Below are positions 1-7,542 of a stretch of DNA of 23,124 nt, one piece after another. Origin of the DNA: an uncultured Sanguibacteroides sp. GTDB taxonomy: Bacteria; Bacteroidota; Bacteroidia; Bacteroidales; Marinifilaceae. The DNA lies in NCBI RefSeq assembly GCF_900543425.1, contig NZ_UQRQ01000034.1:1-23124 (forward strand), in the 5' to 3' direction. The notes beneath the pieces were generated by a model. The model had not been told where the DNA came from, made no database searches, and was given only the letters and a program-made list of their open reading frames with translations. Position numbers and translations under genes: made by a program. Every line of letters begins with the position of its first letter. Position 1 is the first letter of the stretch.

Positions 1-15
1 TAATAAATTCTTTGT

Positions 16-23
16 TATATTTG
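16..23 (+). promoter_or_regulatory. -7 promoter box (TATATTTG) for the propeller-cobC pair
   Basis: TATATTTG fits the Bacteroidota -7 consensus TAnnTTTG exactly. It lies 20 bases before the ATG at 44, so the 5' leader would be short. The matching -33 TTTG would fall before the window and cannot be checked. If the box is real, the gene at 44 is the first of its operon. Confidence 0.5.
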
Positions 24-43
24 ATTTACTAAAAGAAGATGAT

Positions 44-1198
44 ATGAAAGCAATATTTATGGTTTGGGTCCTCTTGTTTTTGGGAGGAGGTTTTATTTCA
101 GCCCGGGAAAAAGGGCGAGTGCGGGTATTAAGGCCGTTGGAGCAATGTGAAAGGGTAACGGATTTGGATAAGTGGGTGGAGCGGGTAGAGGTGATTCCGT
201 TGGATAAGGTGGATGGGATTACGGTTTGGAGTCATAAAGTTTTGCTTGCACCGGATGGAAAACTTATTTTGTGGGATAACCAGTATATCGCTTTTTTTGA
301 TGCTTCCGGAAAACATTTGTTTACCATTGGAAAAGAGTGTATGCCGGAGGACGGTAATTGTGGGAATATTCGGGATATAGCGTTGGATTTTGAAAAAAAT
401 GCATTGTTGGCATTGGATTGGCAAGGAGATGTACAATTGTATGATTTGACAGACGGTCGTTGGTTGGGACGTATTCATCCGGAATATTCGGAGGCTGGAG
501 ATGCTTATGAAATTGTTCCGTCGACGGACGGTAGTTTTTTCCTCTATCTCTGTACATTGGACGAGTCCAGTTTCTCGAAAGCTTTCGATCAGTTGTTGTT
601 GTTTGATAAAGCGGGTAAAAAGATCGGAAGCTATCTGCCTCGTGCGGACTATACGATTCCTTTTTTCCTGATTTCTCCTTCTTATGACCGGTCTTATTAT
701 ATTCGTACACAAGGTGGAGATCATTTTTATTATAAGGTGAGAGACGGGAAATTGGAAAAAGAGTTTAAAATTGATTTTGGAGAACGGACGATTCCTTCCG
801 GCTATGCTTTTTCCCCGCTAAAGGGAGATGAGTCGCAGATACAATATTATTTGCGGGCAGATTATTTTAAAATGCCGATTTATTTTCATGCGACCTCCAA
901 AGAATTTTATTTTTCGGCTTCAGGTCCCCAGGCCCAAGCCTATTATTTTTTGTATCCCGAACATAAACAAAAAGGAATTTATTGGGTAGGAGAAGAGGGG
1001 GCTCCGGTACGTTTTTATAATTCGGATAAGGATTATTTTTATACCATTCTTTGGGATGATTGCAAGGAGTTAAAGAAGGTGGAAGATATTCAAAAAATAA
1101 AGGATCCTTTGAAGCATTGTATTTTGGAACGTATCGGATTGATACAGCTTAGTACTTTGCATTTCCCTTTTATTACGAAGGTTAAATTTAAATCATGA
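44..1198 (+). CDS. secreted 6-bladed beta-propeller protein
   Basis: The 384-residue product starts with a Sec-type signal peptide: Lys2, a hydrophobic stretch to about residue 18 and a likely cut after Ser-Ala near residue 20. No Cys follows, so it should be a periplasmic or secreted protein rather than a lipoprotein. The rest resembles the Bacteroidota 6-bladed beta-propeller family. Blade-like strands carry Asp-Gly turns and aromatic ends (for example LAPDGKLILWDN near 67-78, then FFDASGKHLFTIG), and this pattern recurs. No catalytic motif is visible. Such propellers are usually binding modules of unknown ligand. The stop TGA overlaps the next start in an ATGA, so it is translationally coupled to the CobC-like phosphatase. 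The fold call is moderately sure; the function is unknown. Confidence 0.75.
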   Translation: MKAIFMVWVLLFLGGGFISAREKGRVRVLRPLEQCERVTDLDKWVERVEVIPLDKVDGITVWSHKVLLAPDGKLILWDNQYIAFFDASGKHLFTIGKECMPEDGNCGNIRDIALDFEKNALLALDWQGDVQLYDLTDGRWLGRIHPEYSEAGDAYEIVPSTDGSFFLYLCTLDESSFSKAFDQLLLFDKAGKKIGSYLPRADYTIPFFLISPSYDRSYYIRTQGGDHFYYKVRDGKLEKEFKIDFGERTIPSGYAFSPLKGDESQIQYYLRADYFKMPIYFHATSKEFYFSASGPQAQAYYFLYPEHKQKGIYWVGEEGAPVRFYNSDKDYFYTILWDDCKELKKVEDIQKIKDPLKHCILERIGLIQLSTLHFPFITKVKFKS

Positions 1199-1737
1199 GA
1201 AAGCCGATGAAATTGACGTTGATCAGACATACCCGGGTGGAGGTTCCTGTTGGGACCTGTTATGGGAATAGTGATGTAGATGTGGCAGAGACGTTTCCGG
1301 AAGAGGCGAAAAAGGTAAAGGAAGGTCTCGCGGGAAAGCGATTCGATGCGGTGTACTCCAGCCCTTTGCAACGATGTACGAAATTAGCAGCCTATTGCGG
1401 TTTTTCCGATCCTGTACTGGATAATCGCTTGAAAGAGTTGAATTTCGGTCGTTGGGAAGGAAAGCGATGGGAGGAAATTGAGGATCCCCAGTTGCAGGAG
1501 TGGTATGATAATTGGTTGAGTGTTAGGCCCATGGGAGGGGAAAGTTTTTTGGATCAATACAATAGGGTTTCTTCCTTTTTGGATGAATTGAAAGAGAATC
1601 CTTTTAGAGAGGTTTGTATTTTTGCTCACGGAGGAACTATTCAGGCTATATTGATTTATGCCGGTGTCTACAATTTCAATCAGGCATTTTCAAATGATAT
1701 CACGTACGGTAGCCGTACGATCGTGGAGATCGATTAG
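1195..1737 (+). CDS. cobC: histidine phosphatase, alpha-ribazole phosphatase (CobC)-like
   Basis: This 180-residue protein belongs to the histidine phosphatase (phosphoglycerate mutase-like) superfamily. The phospho-accepting motif is LIRHTRVEV, with Arg11 and His12. Arg60 follows in SSPLQRC, an acidic residue is in the NFGRWEG segment near 83-89, and the second catalytic His145 sits in FAHGGTI. RHT followed by a Val, and the CYGNSDVDV segment, are typical of alpha-ribazole phosphatases, which remove phosphate from alpha-ribazole 5'-phosphate late in cobalamin assembly. No other B12 gene is in the window, so a broader small-phosphatase role is possible. The ATG at 1195 overlaps the upstream TGA; an in-frame ATG at 1207 is an alternative start. 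The stop overlaps the stop of the convergent gene at 1734. Confidence 0.8.
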   Translation: MRKPMKLTLIRHTRVEVPVGTCYGNSDVDVAETFPEEAKKVKEGLAGKRFDAVYSSPLQRCTKLAAYCGFSDPVLDNRLKELNFGRWEGKRWEEIEDPQLQEWYDNWLSVRPMGGESFLDQYNRVSSFLDELKENPFREVCIFAHGGTIQAILIYAGVYNFNQAFSNDITYGSRTIVEID

Positions 1738-2000
1738 TATTTTTCTTCCGCTTCTTCGGAATGGCGTATGACTTGTTTAAGTTTTCTACGTGCGTTTTTT
1801 TCGATGATTAAGGTTAAACCGATAAGGAGTAACATAATGGCCACATCGATACACATTCGAGTGCTGATTCCATTGAAATCCATCATCGCTATTCGTACGA
1901 TTACGATTAATATGAGGATATAAATGAAGGCCCGTATCCGTTGTAGTTTTTTTTGACAATGGAGTATTGCATTGCTATTTGACTCACCCTCTTTTTTCAT
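1734..2000 (-). CDS. small two-segment membrane protein, unknown function
   Basis: The 88-residue product has two hydrophobic segments, about 24-39 (rich in Ile and Leu) and 50-65, followed by a charged C-terminal tail containing EKNARRKLKQ and HSEEAEEKY. The N-terminus is also charged, so a hairpin membrane topology is likely. I do not recognise a family. It converges on the CobC-like gene, and the two stop codons overlap (TAG on the plus strand at 1735-1737, TAA on the minus strand at 1736-1734). It follows the WG-repeat gene on the same strand after about 70 bases and could share its transcript. The clear membrane pattern and clean ATG support it as a real gene. Confidence 0.6.
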   Translation of the reverse strand: MKKEGESNSNAILHCQKKLQRIRAFIYILILIVIVRIAMMDFNGISTRMCIDVAIMLLLIGLTLIIEKNARRKLKQVIRHSEEAEEKY

Positions 2001-2070
2001 AAAGAATTCTTTTATGTTGTTAAATGTACGAATTATTTTTTAATAATGGATATGCATTGCAATATGAAAT

Positions 2071-3474
2071 TTAGTCGTTGACGCTAAGTCGTATAGTTAC
2101 TCCTTTATCGTTTCTTACCTGTACGGTCCGATCTTCCGAGATGGGATAGACGTAAGAGTAGATACAAGGTATGACCTCTTTCCCCTTTTTATTGATATAG
2201 CCCTCTTTCCCTTTGGCTCGAACTAAAGCGTAACCCATGGAATTAAACGGTTCTATATGAGAATAGATACAGCGGGTAAGAAGAGCTCCTTTATCGTTTA
2301 AAAGACCTACCTGATTTTCTTGGTTTAAGACAAGAATGAATTGTCGGTCTTTATCAAACCAATATATATCTTTATAGACGGTGGGAAGGGCAATATCCCC
2401 GTTTTCATCCAGTAATCCCAAAGCATCGTCTTTGTAGATACGGAATAAACGGTCGCTCATTTTTCCGATGGCATCGTAGATACAGGATGTTATTTCGTTC
2501 TCCAGACTGTCGATTAATCCGAATTTTCTCTCTTTTTTTATTTTATACACGTTTGGAGCGAAGTATTCCAGTTCTTCATACCGGGGAAGAAATACCTCTT
2601 TTCCTTTCTTATTGATATAGCCGTATAGGTTATCTTTGACAACAAGAGCGAGGCCTTGCTCTCCAAAATCATCAATTCGGTCGTACGTGGATTCGCATAT
2701 TGTATTACCATGGGCGTCAATTAACCCGAATTTTCCTTCTGTTTCTACTCGGATGATCTCCCCGTTGTATAATTCTCCGTCGGCATCGCAAAAGGTCGCC
2801 GATTGGTATTGGCAAGGAGTTACCATCTCTCTTTGGAGGTTGATAAAACCGGATAGGCTATCGTTTGTAATGGAATAAAGATGAGCCCCGAATTTTTGAA
2901 TATCATTGTATAGGCAAGGGAGAATCTCTTTTCCGTCCCGGGAAACATATCCTAATTTCCCGTTTTGTTTGACGAGAGCTATGCCTGTGGAATCAAAAGC
3001 AAATATCTCATCGTAACGGAAAGGAATTATTTCTTTTCCGGAAAGGTTTATATAGCCGTATTTATCTTCTTTTCTGGCTTTGGCGACCCCTTCTTCCGGA
3101 AAGATATGAAGTTCGTCATAAAGGCAATCTACAACCTTTTCTCCTTTTAGATTGATGATTCCCTTTTTGGCGTTTTGGGTAACAATGGCCAATCCGTATT
3201 GAAAGCTTTCTGCCTGTTCGTATTTTAATGGGATCACGATCTTGCCTTTTATATTGATAAATCCGTAACCATTGCCCATTCTGACGGCAGCAACTCCCTC
3301 GTTAAAATCTTTTGCTCCATCGAATTTATAAGCTACGATTTCTTCTCCTGTTTCGTTAATAAATCCCCATTTTCCATTGGCCATCTGATGAGCATAACCG
3401 ATAAAATCAATATCGGTTTCGTCCTTGCAGGCAAGTAACAAGCCGATCATACATGATAGAAGAATATATTTCAT
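2071..3474 (-). CDS. WG-repeat lipoprotein
   Basis: From the ATG at 3474 the protein has 467 residues. The open frame extends to a GTG at 3483, but the ATG gives a compact signal peptide, MKYILLSCMIGLLLAC, with lipobox Leu-Leu-Ala-Cys16, so I chose it. The mature part is almost all WG repeats. I count about 12 units spaced roughly 30-40 residues, with cores such as GKWGFINETG, KYGYINLSG, KFGLIDAHG and KEGYINKKG, each followed by Gly-Lys-Glu and a hydrophobic-Pro-x-x-Tyr segment. WG repeats are widespread in Bacteroidota and are thought to be binding modules. No enzyme domain is fused here. The Cys is followed by Lys-Asp-Glu-Thr-Asp, an acidic stretch that fits surface export of the lipoprotein. 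Ligand unknown. Confidence 0.85.
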   Translation of the reverse strand: MKYILLSCMIGLLLACKDETDIDFIGYAHQMANGKWGFINETGEEIVAYKFDGAKDFNEGVAAVRMGNGYGFINIKGKIVIPLKYEQAESFQYGLAIVTQNAKKGIINLKGEKVVDCLYDELHIFPEEGVAKARKEDKYGYINLSGKEIIPFRYDEIFAFDSTGIALVKQNGKLGYVSRDGKEILPCLYNDIQKFGAHLYSITNDSLSGFINLQREMVTPCQYQSATFCDADGELYNGEIIRVETEGKFGLIDAHGNTICESTYDRIDDFGEQGLALVVKDNLYGYINKKGKEVFLPRYEELEYFAPNVYKIKKERKFGLIDSLENEITSCIYDAIGKMSDRLFRIYKDDALGLLDENGDIALPTVYKDIYWFDKDRQFILVLNQENQVGLLNDKGALLTRCIYSHIEPFNSMGYALVRAKGKEGYINKKGKEVIPCIYSYVYPISEDRTVQVRNDKGVTIRLSVND

Positions 3475-3560
3475 TACGTGCACTATATAGTATAATTTTA
3501 AAGGATTAAAAGTAATAATAATTTTTTAAATAGAACGTCTATTCTTTTTGTATCGAATGA

Positions 3561-3595
3561 TAAAAATAACGCTGATCAAAAAATCGATCAGCGTT
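3561..3595 (-). terminator. intrinsic terminator after typA
   Basis: A 10-bp perfect stem (3568-3577 with 3586-3595; arm AACGCTGATC) has an 8-base loop. Read on the minus strand it is followed by a T-rich run (ATTTTTA) at 3567-3561. It lies about 30 bases past the typA stop. Confidence 0.85.
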
Positions 3596-3623
3596 GCGTT
3601 CTTTATATCTTATAAAACTTAAT

Positions 3624-5441
3624 TTATTCTGCGGCAGCGGCAGCTTTATTTTTTCTTTTTCGTTCCGTCTCGTCGAGAATTATTTTGCGAAGGCGCATGG
3701 ATTTTGGAGTAACTTCCACGTATTCGTCTTCCTGAATGTACTCGAGAGCTTCTTCCAGACTGAATTTTACGGCAGGGGCGATGTTTACCTTATCATCGGA
3801 ACCGCTGGCTCGCATATTGGTCAGTTTCTTGGATTTGCAGACGTTGATGACGATATCGTCCTGGCGGGTACTTTCGCCGATTACTTGTCCGGCATATACT
3901 TCTTCACCCGGATCGATAAAAAAGCGTCCGCGGTCTTGTAATTTGTTGATCGCGTAAGCGAAAGTATCTCCGGCCTCCATGGCGATAAGAGAGCCATTGG
4001 TACGCATTTCGATCTCTCCCATATAGGGTTCGAAACCTTTCAGGCGATGAGCCATAACAGCTTCTCCGGCGGTAGCTGTCAGTAGATTGCTTCTTAATCC
4101 GATGATTCCTCTTGAAGGAATATCGAATGTGAGATGAACCCGCTCGTTGCGATGCTCCATATTGGTCATAGTGCCTTTTCGGCGATTTACCATTTCAATA
4201 GCTTTTCCCGAAAGTTCTTCGGGCAGGTCGATTGTCAACTCTTCGACAGGCTCACTTTTGACACCGTTGATCTCTTTGATGATGACTTTGGGTTGACCAA
4301 CCTGTAACTCGTAGCCTTCCCGGCGCATGGTCTCGATGAGAACGCTCAAGTGTAATACTCCCCGTCCGAACACGACAAACGAATCGGCCGTTAATCCGGG
4401 TTGAACGCGTAGGGCAAGATTCTTTTCCAGTTCCCGGTCCAGGCGTTCCTTGATATGGCGGGAAGTCACGTATTTGCCGTCTCTTCCGAAGAAGGGAGAG
4501 TCATTGATGGTAAACAACATACTCATGGTCGGCTCGTCGATGGCAATGGGGGCAAGAGCCTCCGGATTCTCGAAATCCGCAATAGTATCGCCGATCTCAA
4601 ACCCCTCGATACCCACCAAAGCACAGATCTCACCGCATTCCACTTCTTCCACTTTTTGTTTACCCATCCCCTCGAATATCATTAAGTCTTTGATTCTGGA
4701 TTTGACCTGAGTCTCTCCGTCCCGTTTACATAAAGTTACGGGCATCCCGGATTTTAGTTTACCGCGGGTTAATTTTCCGATAGCGATACGTCCCACGTAA
4801 GAGGAGTATTCCAGAGAGGTAATCAACATTTGTGGCGTCCCGTCCTGTATTTTAGGAGCGGGAATATCTTTGATAATGGCATCTAATAACGGGGTAATAT
4901 CGGTTGTCGGCTTATGCCAATCCGTTGACATCCAGCCTTGTTTGGCGCTACCATAAACAACGGTGAAATCAAGTTGCTCTTCGGTCGCATCCAAAGAGAA
5001 CATTAGATCAAACACCTGTTCGTAAACAAAATCCGGTCTACAATTGGGCTTGTCTACTTTATTAACTACTACGATCGGTTTTTTACCTAAGGCAAGAGCT
5101 TTTTGAAGAACGAAACGGGTTTGGGGCATGGTTCCCTCGAAGGCATCTACCAATAAGAGAACACCATCGGCCATGTTCAGAACGCGTTCGACTTCTCCTC
5201 CGAAGTCAGCATGTCCCGGGGTGTCAATGATGTTAATTTTATAGTCTTTGTAATGAACGGATACGTTTTTAGCCAATATGGTGATTCCTCGTTCCCTTTC
5301 CAGATCATTATTATCGAGCAATAGATCACCTTTGTTTTCTGTTTCTCTGAATAAATTTCCTTGGTAAATCATTTTGTCGACCAGAGTCGTTTTCCCGTGA
5401 TCGACATGTGCGATAATCGCAATGTTTCTAATTTTCTGCAT
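3624..5441 (-). CDS. typA: ribosome-associated GTPase TypA/BipA
   Basis: The 605-residue protein is a translational GTPase of the EF-G-like class, of normal length for TypA/BipA (about 600). G motifs are in order: AHVDHGKTT (11-19), RERGITI (49-55), DTPGHADF (73-80), NKVD (127-130) and SAK (165-167). Domain II, the EF-G III/V-like domains and the BipA-specific C-terminal domain (with MTNMEHRNERVHL and IPSRGIIGLRSN) follow. The C-terminus ends in a Lys/Arg stretch and an Ala run. The family binds the 70S ribosome and supports large-subunit assembly, growth in the cold and stress responses. A strong ribosome binding site (AAGGAG, 5446-5451) precedes the ATG by four bases. A TACCTTTG box upstream and a terminator on each side suggest it is transcribed alone. 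Confidence 0.97.
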   Translation of the reverse strand: MQKIRNIAIIAHVDHGKTTLVDKMIYQGNLFRETENKGDLLLDNNDLERERGITILAKNVSVHYKDYKINIIDTPGHADFGGEVERVLNMADGVLLLVDAFEGTMPQTRFVLQKALALGKKPIVVVNKVDKPNCRPDFVYEQVFDLMFSLDATEEQLDFTVVYGSAKQGWMSTDWHKPTTDITPLLDAIIKDIPAPKIQDGTPQMLITSLEYSSYVGRIAIGKLTRGKLKSGMPVTLCKRDGETQVKSRIKDLMIFEGMGKQKVEEVECGEICALVGIEGFEIGDTIADFENPEALAPIAIDEPTMSMLFTINDSPFFGRDGKYVTSRHIKERLDRELEKNLALRVQPGLTADSFVVFGRGVLHLSVLIETMRREGYELQVGQPKVIIKEINGVKSEPVEELTIDLPEELSGKAIEMVNRRKGTMTNMEHRNERVHLTFDIPSRGIIGLRSNLLTATAGEAVMAHRLKGFEPYMGEIEMRTNGSLIAMEAGDTFAYAINKLQDRGRFFIDPGEEVYAGQVIGESTRQDDIVINVCKSKKLTNMRASGSDDKVNIAPAVKFSLEEALEYIQEDEYVEVTPKSMRLRKIILDETERKRKNKAAAAAE

Positions 5442-5475
5442 TTTGCTCCTTTATGGTATTGTTCCAAATAGGGCG

Positions 5476-5483
5476 CAAAGGTA
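5476..5483 (-). promoter_or_regulatory. -7 promoter box (TACCTTTG) for typA
   Basis: On the minus strand TACCTTTG matches TAnnTTTG exactly and lies about 35 bases before the typA ATG. I see no good TTTG at the expected -33 distance, so the call rests on the -7 box and its position. Confidence 0.5.
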
Positions 5484-5525
5484 ATGCATTTTATTGGAAA
5501 GTGAATCAGTTGAATATAAAAAATA

Positions 5526-5556
5526 TAAAAAAGGGACTCGCGAGTCCCTTTTTTTA
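5526..5556. terminator. palindromic bidirectional-type terminator after fba
   Basis: 5531-5550 is a perfect 20-base palindrome (arm AAGGGACTCG) with an A-run on its left and a T-run on its right, so it can act as an intrinsic terminator on either strand. It lies between the fba stop at 5570 and the typA promoter, so its job is to end fba transcription on the minus strand. The central bases must open to form the loop. Confidence 0.85.
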
Positions 5557-5569
5557 TGATGTGATGGAA

Positions 5570-6568
5570 TTAGCAATCAACGCGGTTTGCACTTCCCAAT
5601 ACATTAATTGTTTTGTGTTTATACAATTCCTTTAATGATTCGCGAGCCGGTCCCAAGTATTTACGCGGATCAAATTCGGCTGGCTTTTGGGCAAATACTT
5701 CACGGATAGCGGCAGTCATTGCCAGACGTCCGTCAGAATCGATATTGATTTTACAAACGGCAGAGGTCGCTGCTTTACGTAGCTGTTCTTCCGGAATACC
5801 TACGGCGTCTTTTACGGCTCCCCCGTATTTGTTGATGATAGCTACTTTGTCTTGGGGTACTGAGGAAGATCCGTGGAGAACGATCGGGAATCCCGGAATT
5901 CGTTTCTCGATCTCCTCGAGAATATCGAAGCGCAGAGGAGGCGGAATCAAAATTCCCTCTGCGTTCCGGGTACATTGTTCCGGTTTAAATTTGTTGGCTC
6001 CGTGGGAAGTTCCGATAGAGATAGCCAATGAATCCACTCCTGTTCTTTTCACGAAATCTTCTACCTGTGCGGGACTGGTATAGACGTGTTCGGCTGCTTT
6101 TACGTCGTCTTCGATTCCGGCTAAAACTCCTAATTCTCCTTCAACGGTCACGTCGAATTGGTGAGCATAGTCTACCACTTTCTTGGTTAGGGCGATATTT
6201 TCTTCGTACGGAAGGGCAGAACCGTCAATCATGACAGAAGAGAAGCCCATTTCAATACAAGATTTACACAACTCAAAGGTATCACCATGGTCCAGGTGAA
6301 GGGCAATAGGTATATTGCACCCCAATTCTTTTGCATATTCGACAGCCCCTTGTGCCATGTAACGCAAGATGGTTTGATTGGCATATTTTCGAGCTCCACT
6401 GGAGACTTGTAAGATTACCGGTGATTTGGTTTCCACGCAAGCACCGATGATAGCTTGCATCTGTTCCATATTATTAAAATTGAAAGCCGGGATGGCATAC
6501 TTACCTTCCATTGCTTTCTTGAACATCTCTCTGGTGTTAACCAGTCCTAAGTCTTTGTAATTAACCAT
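5570..6568 (-). CDS. fba: class II fructose-1,6-bisphosphate aldolase
   Basis: This 332-residue zinc aldolase interconverts fructose 1,6-bisphosphate with dihydroxyacetone phosphate and glyceraldehyde 3-phosphate. Visible motifs are the N-terminal AIPAFNFNN (25-33), LHLDHGD (90-96) with probable catalytic Asp93 and zinc ligand His94, VEGELG (142-147), ISIGTSHG (183-190) with zinc ligand His189, and VLHGSSSVP (230-238) with zinc ligand His232. The spacing is that of the class II enzymes. The length fits the Bacteroidales type, slightly longer than tagatose-bisphosphate aldolases, which remain a less likely alternative. It has its own likely promoter and terminator, so it appears monocistronic. 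Confidence 0.95.
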   Translation of the reverse strand: MVNYKDLGLVNTREMFKKAMEGKYAIPAFNFNNMEQMQAIIGACVETKSPVILQVSSGARKYANQTILRYMAQGAVEYAKELGCNIPIALHLDHGDTFELCKSCIEMGFSSVMIDGSALPYEENIALTKKVVDYAHQFDVTVEGELGVLAGIEDDVKAAEHVYTSPAQVEDFVKRTGVDSLAISIGTSHGANKFKPEQCTRNAEGILIPPPLRFDILEEIEKRIPGFPIVLHGSSSVPQDKVAIINKYGGAVKDAVGIPEEQLRKAATSAVCKINIDSDGRLAMTAAIREVFAQKPAEFDPRKYLGPARESLKELYKHKTINVLGSANRVDC

Positions 6569-6593
6569 AGCTGATATTTTTTATAATCTGCAT

Positions 6594-6626
6594 CAAAGTT
6601 AAGGATTAAAAACAGAGTTTTCCAAG
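6594..6626 (-). promoter_or_regulatory. promoter of fba (-33 CTTG, -7 TAACTTTG)
   Basis: On the minus strand TAACTTTG (6601-6594) matches TAnnTTTG. CTTG (6626-6623), one mismatch from TTTG, sits 21 bases upstream, within the usual 19-21 spacing. The -7 box lies about 25 bases before the fba ATG. Confidence 0.65.
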
Positions 6627-6644
6627 AAAAACCGGAAAAAATTT

Positions 6645-6654
6645 CAAACGTTTG
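6645..6654. promoter_or_regulatory. palindrome CAAACGTTTG upstream of the fba promoter
   Basis: A perfect 10-base palindrome with a central CG lies about 20 bases upstream of the fba -33 box. Its form resembles operators of LacI-type and similar dimeric regulators, but one such palindrome can occur by chance. The rest of the 224-base gap (6569-6792) shows nothing else I can name. Confidence 0.25.
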
Positions 6655-6792
6655 CGTAACCTGTTAATTTAATGCTGTCCGGAGATGCGAGAGATAAAAT
6701 AGAGGTTGAAATTTATATCAATGACCGCCGGACATCAATACTTCCAATTTTAATGGAATCCCTGGTGAGATTTTTAATCCGTTTTTTCTCAA

Positions 6793-7461
6793 TTACCACC
6801 TGATCTCTTCCAGTCCATGGGATTTTAAATAGGTGTTGGCCTGACTGAAATGATGATTTCCAAACCATCCGCCCCGGTTTGCCGATAGGGGGGAAGGATG
6901 AACTGATTTTAATACCAAATGGCGTTGGGTATCGATGAAAGCTCCTTTGCGCTGAGCATAAGAACCCCATAACATGAAAACAAGATGTTCCTTCTTTTCG
7001 GCTAATAGTTTGATAACGGCATCCGTAAATTCTTCCCATCCTTTGTTTTGATGCGAACCGGCTTGATGAGCTCTTACTGTCAAGGTGGCGTTTAGGAGCA
7101 AAACCCCTTGGTCCGACCAGCGTTCCAAATTTCCGGAGGAAGGTATGGCAGATCCCAAATCATTGTTGATTTCCTTGAAAATATTTTGCAAAGATGGTGG
7201 TTGCTCTATTCCTTCCGGTACGGAAAAGCAAAGTCCGTGAGCTTGTCCCGGTCCGTGGTAAGGGTCTTGTCCCAAAATGACGACTTTTGTATTATTAACG
7301 GGACAATGGTCAAAGGCGTTAAAAATAAGTTTTCCCGGGGGAAATATACGATTATGCTTGTATTCTTCTTTCACGAATTGAATTAGCTCCGAAAAATAAG
7401 GTTTTTCGAATTCTTCCTTTAAGAGGTCTTTCCAGGATTCTTCTATTTTAACGTCAGGCAT
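6793..7461 (-). CDS. ung: uracil-DNA glycosylase, family 1
   Basis: The 222-residue protein is a family 1 uracil-DNA glycosylase, which removes uracil from DNA to start base excision repair in the cytoplasm. The water-activating loop GQDPYHG is at 64-70 with catalytic Asp66. FNAFDHCP lies before it, the uracil-recognising LLLNATLTV segment is at 121-129, and the minor-groove loop HPSPLSA is at 188-194 with catalytic His188. Length and motif order are standard. It follows the glutaminyl cyclotransferase-like gene after 81 bases on the same strand, a gap that contains a GATT-word repeat, so co-transcription is possible but not shown. Confidence 0.97.
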   Translation of the reverse strand: MPDVKIEESWKDLLKEEFEKPYFSELIQFVKEEYKHNRIFPPGKLIFNAFDHCPVNNTKVVILGQDPYHGPGQAHGLCFSVPEGIEQPPSLQNIFKEINNDLGSAIPSSGNLERWSDQGVLLLNATLTVRAHQAGSHQNKGWEEFTDAVIKLLAEKKEHLVFMLWGSYAQRKGAFIDTQRHLVLKSVHPSPLSANRGGWFGNHHFSQANTYLKSHGLEEIRW

Positions 7462-7470
7462 GGTGGATAA

Positions 7471-7528
7471 GATTTAGATTGGGTGATTATAGAGGTTAAA
7501 AGATTTTGTGATTTATGATTGGGTGATT
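7471..7528. repeat. GATT-word degenerate direct repeats
   Basis: The 12-mer GATTGGGTGATT occurs at 7477-7488 and again at 7517-7528, exactly 40 bases apart. Between them are further GATT-ending words (AAAAGATT, TTGTGATT, TATGATT) at about 7-8 base steps. The stretch lies between the start of ung and the stop of the next gene, so it is not coding. Confidence 0.6.
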
Positions 7529-7542
7529 CTGAAAAAACGGGG

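Noticed and set aside
128..724. Long minus-strand open frames (198 and 129 residues) inside the beta-propeller gene
   Set aside because: They lie fully antisense to a gene with a good signal peptide and family-like sequence. Their products are basic, low in structure and lack any recognisable motif.
2071..3474. WG-repeat gene as a DNA-level tandem repeat
   Set aside because: The repeats are visible in protein but the DNA units are highly diverged, with no exact long repeats.
5613..6083. 156-residue plus-strand frame inside fba
   Set aside because: It is antisense to the clear aldolase motifs, and its composition is that of a shadow frame.
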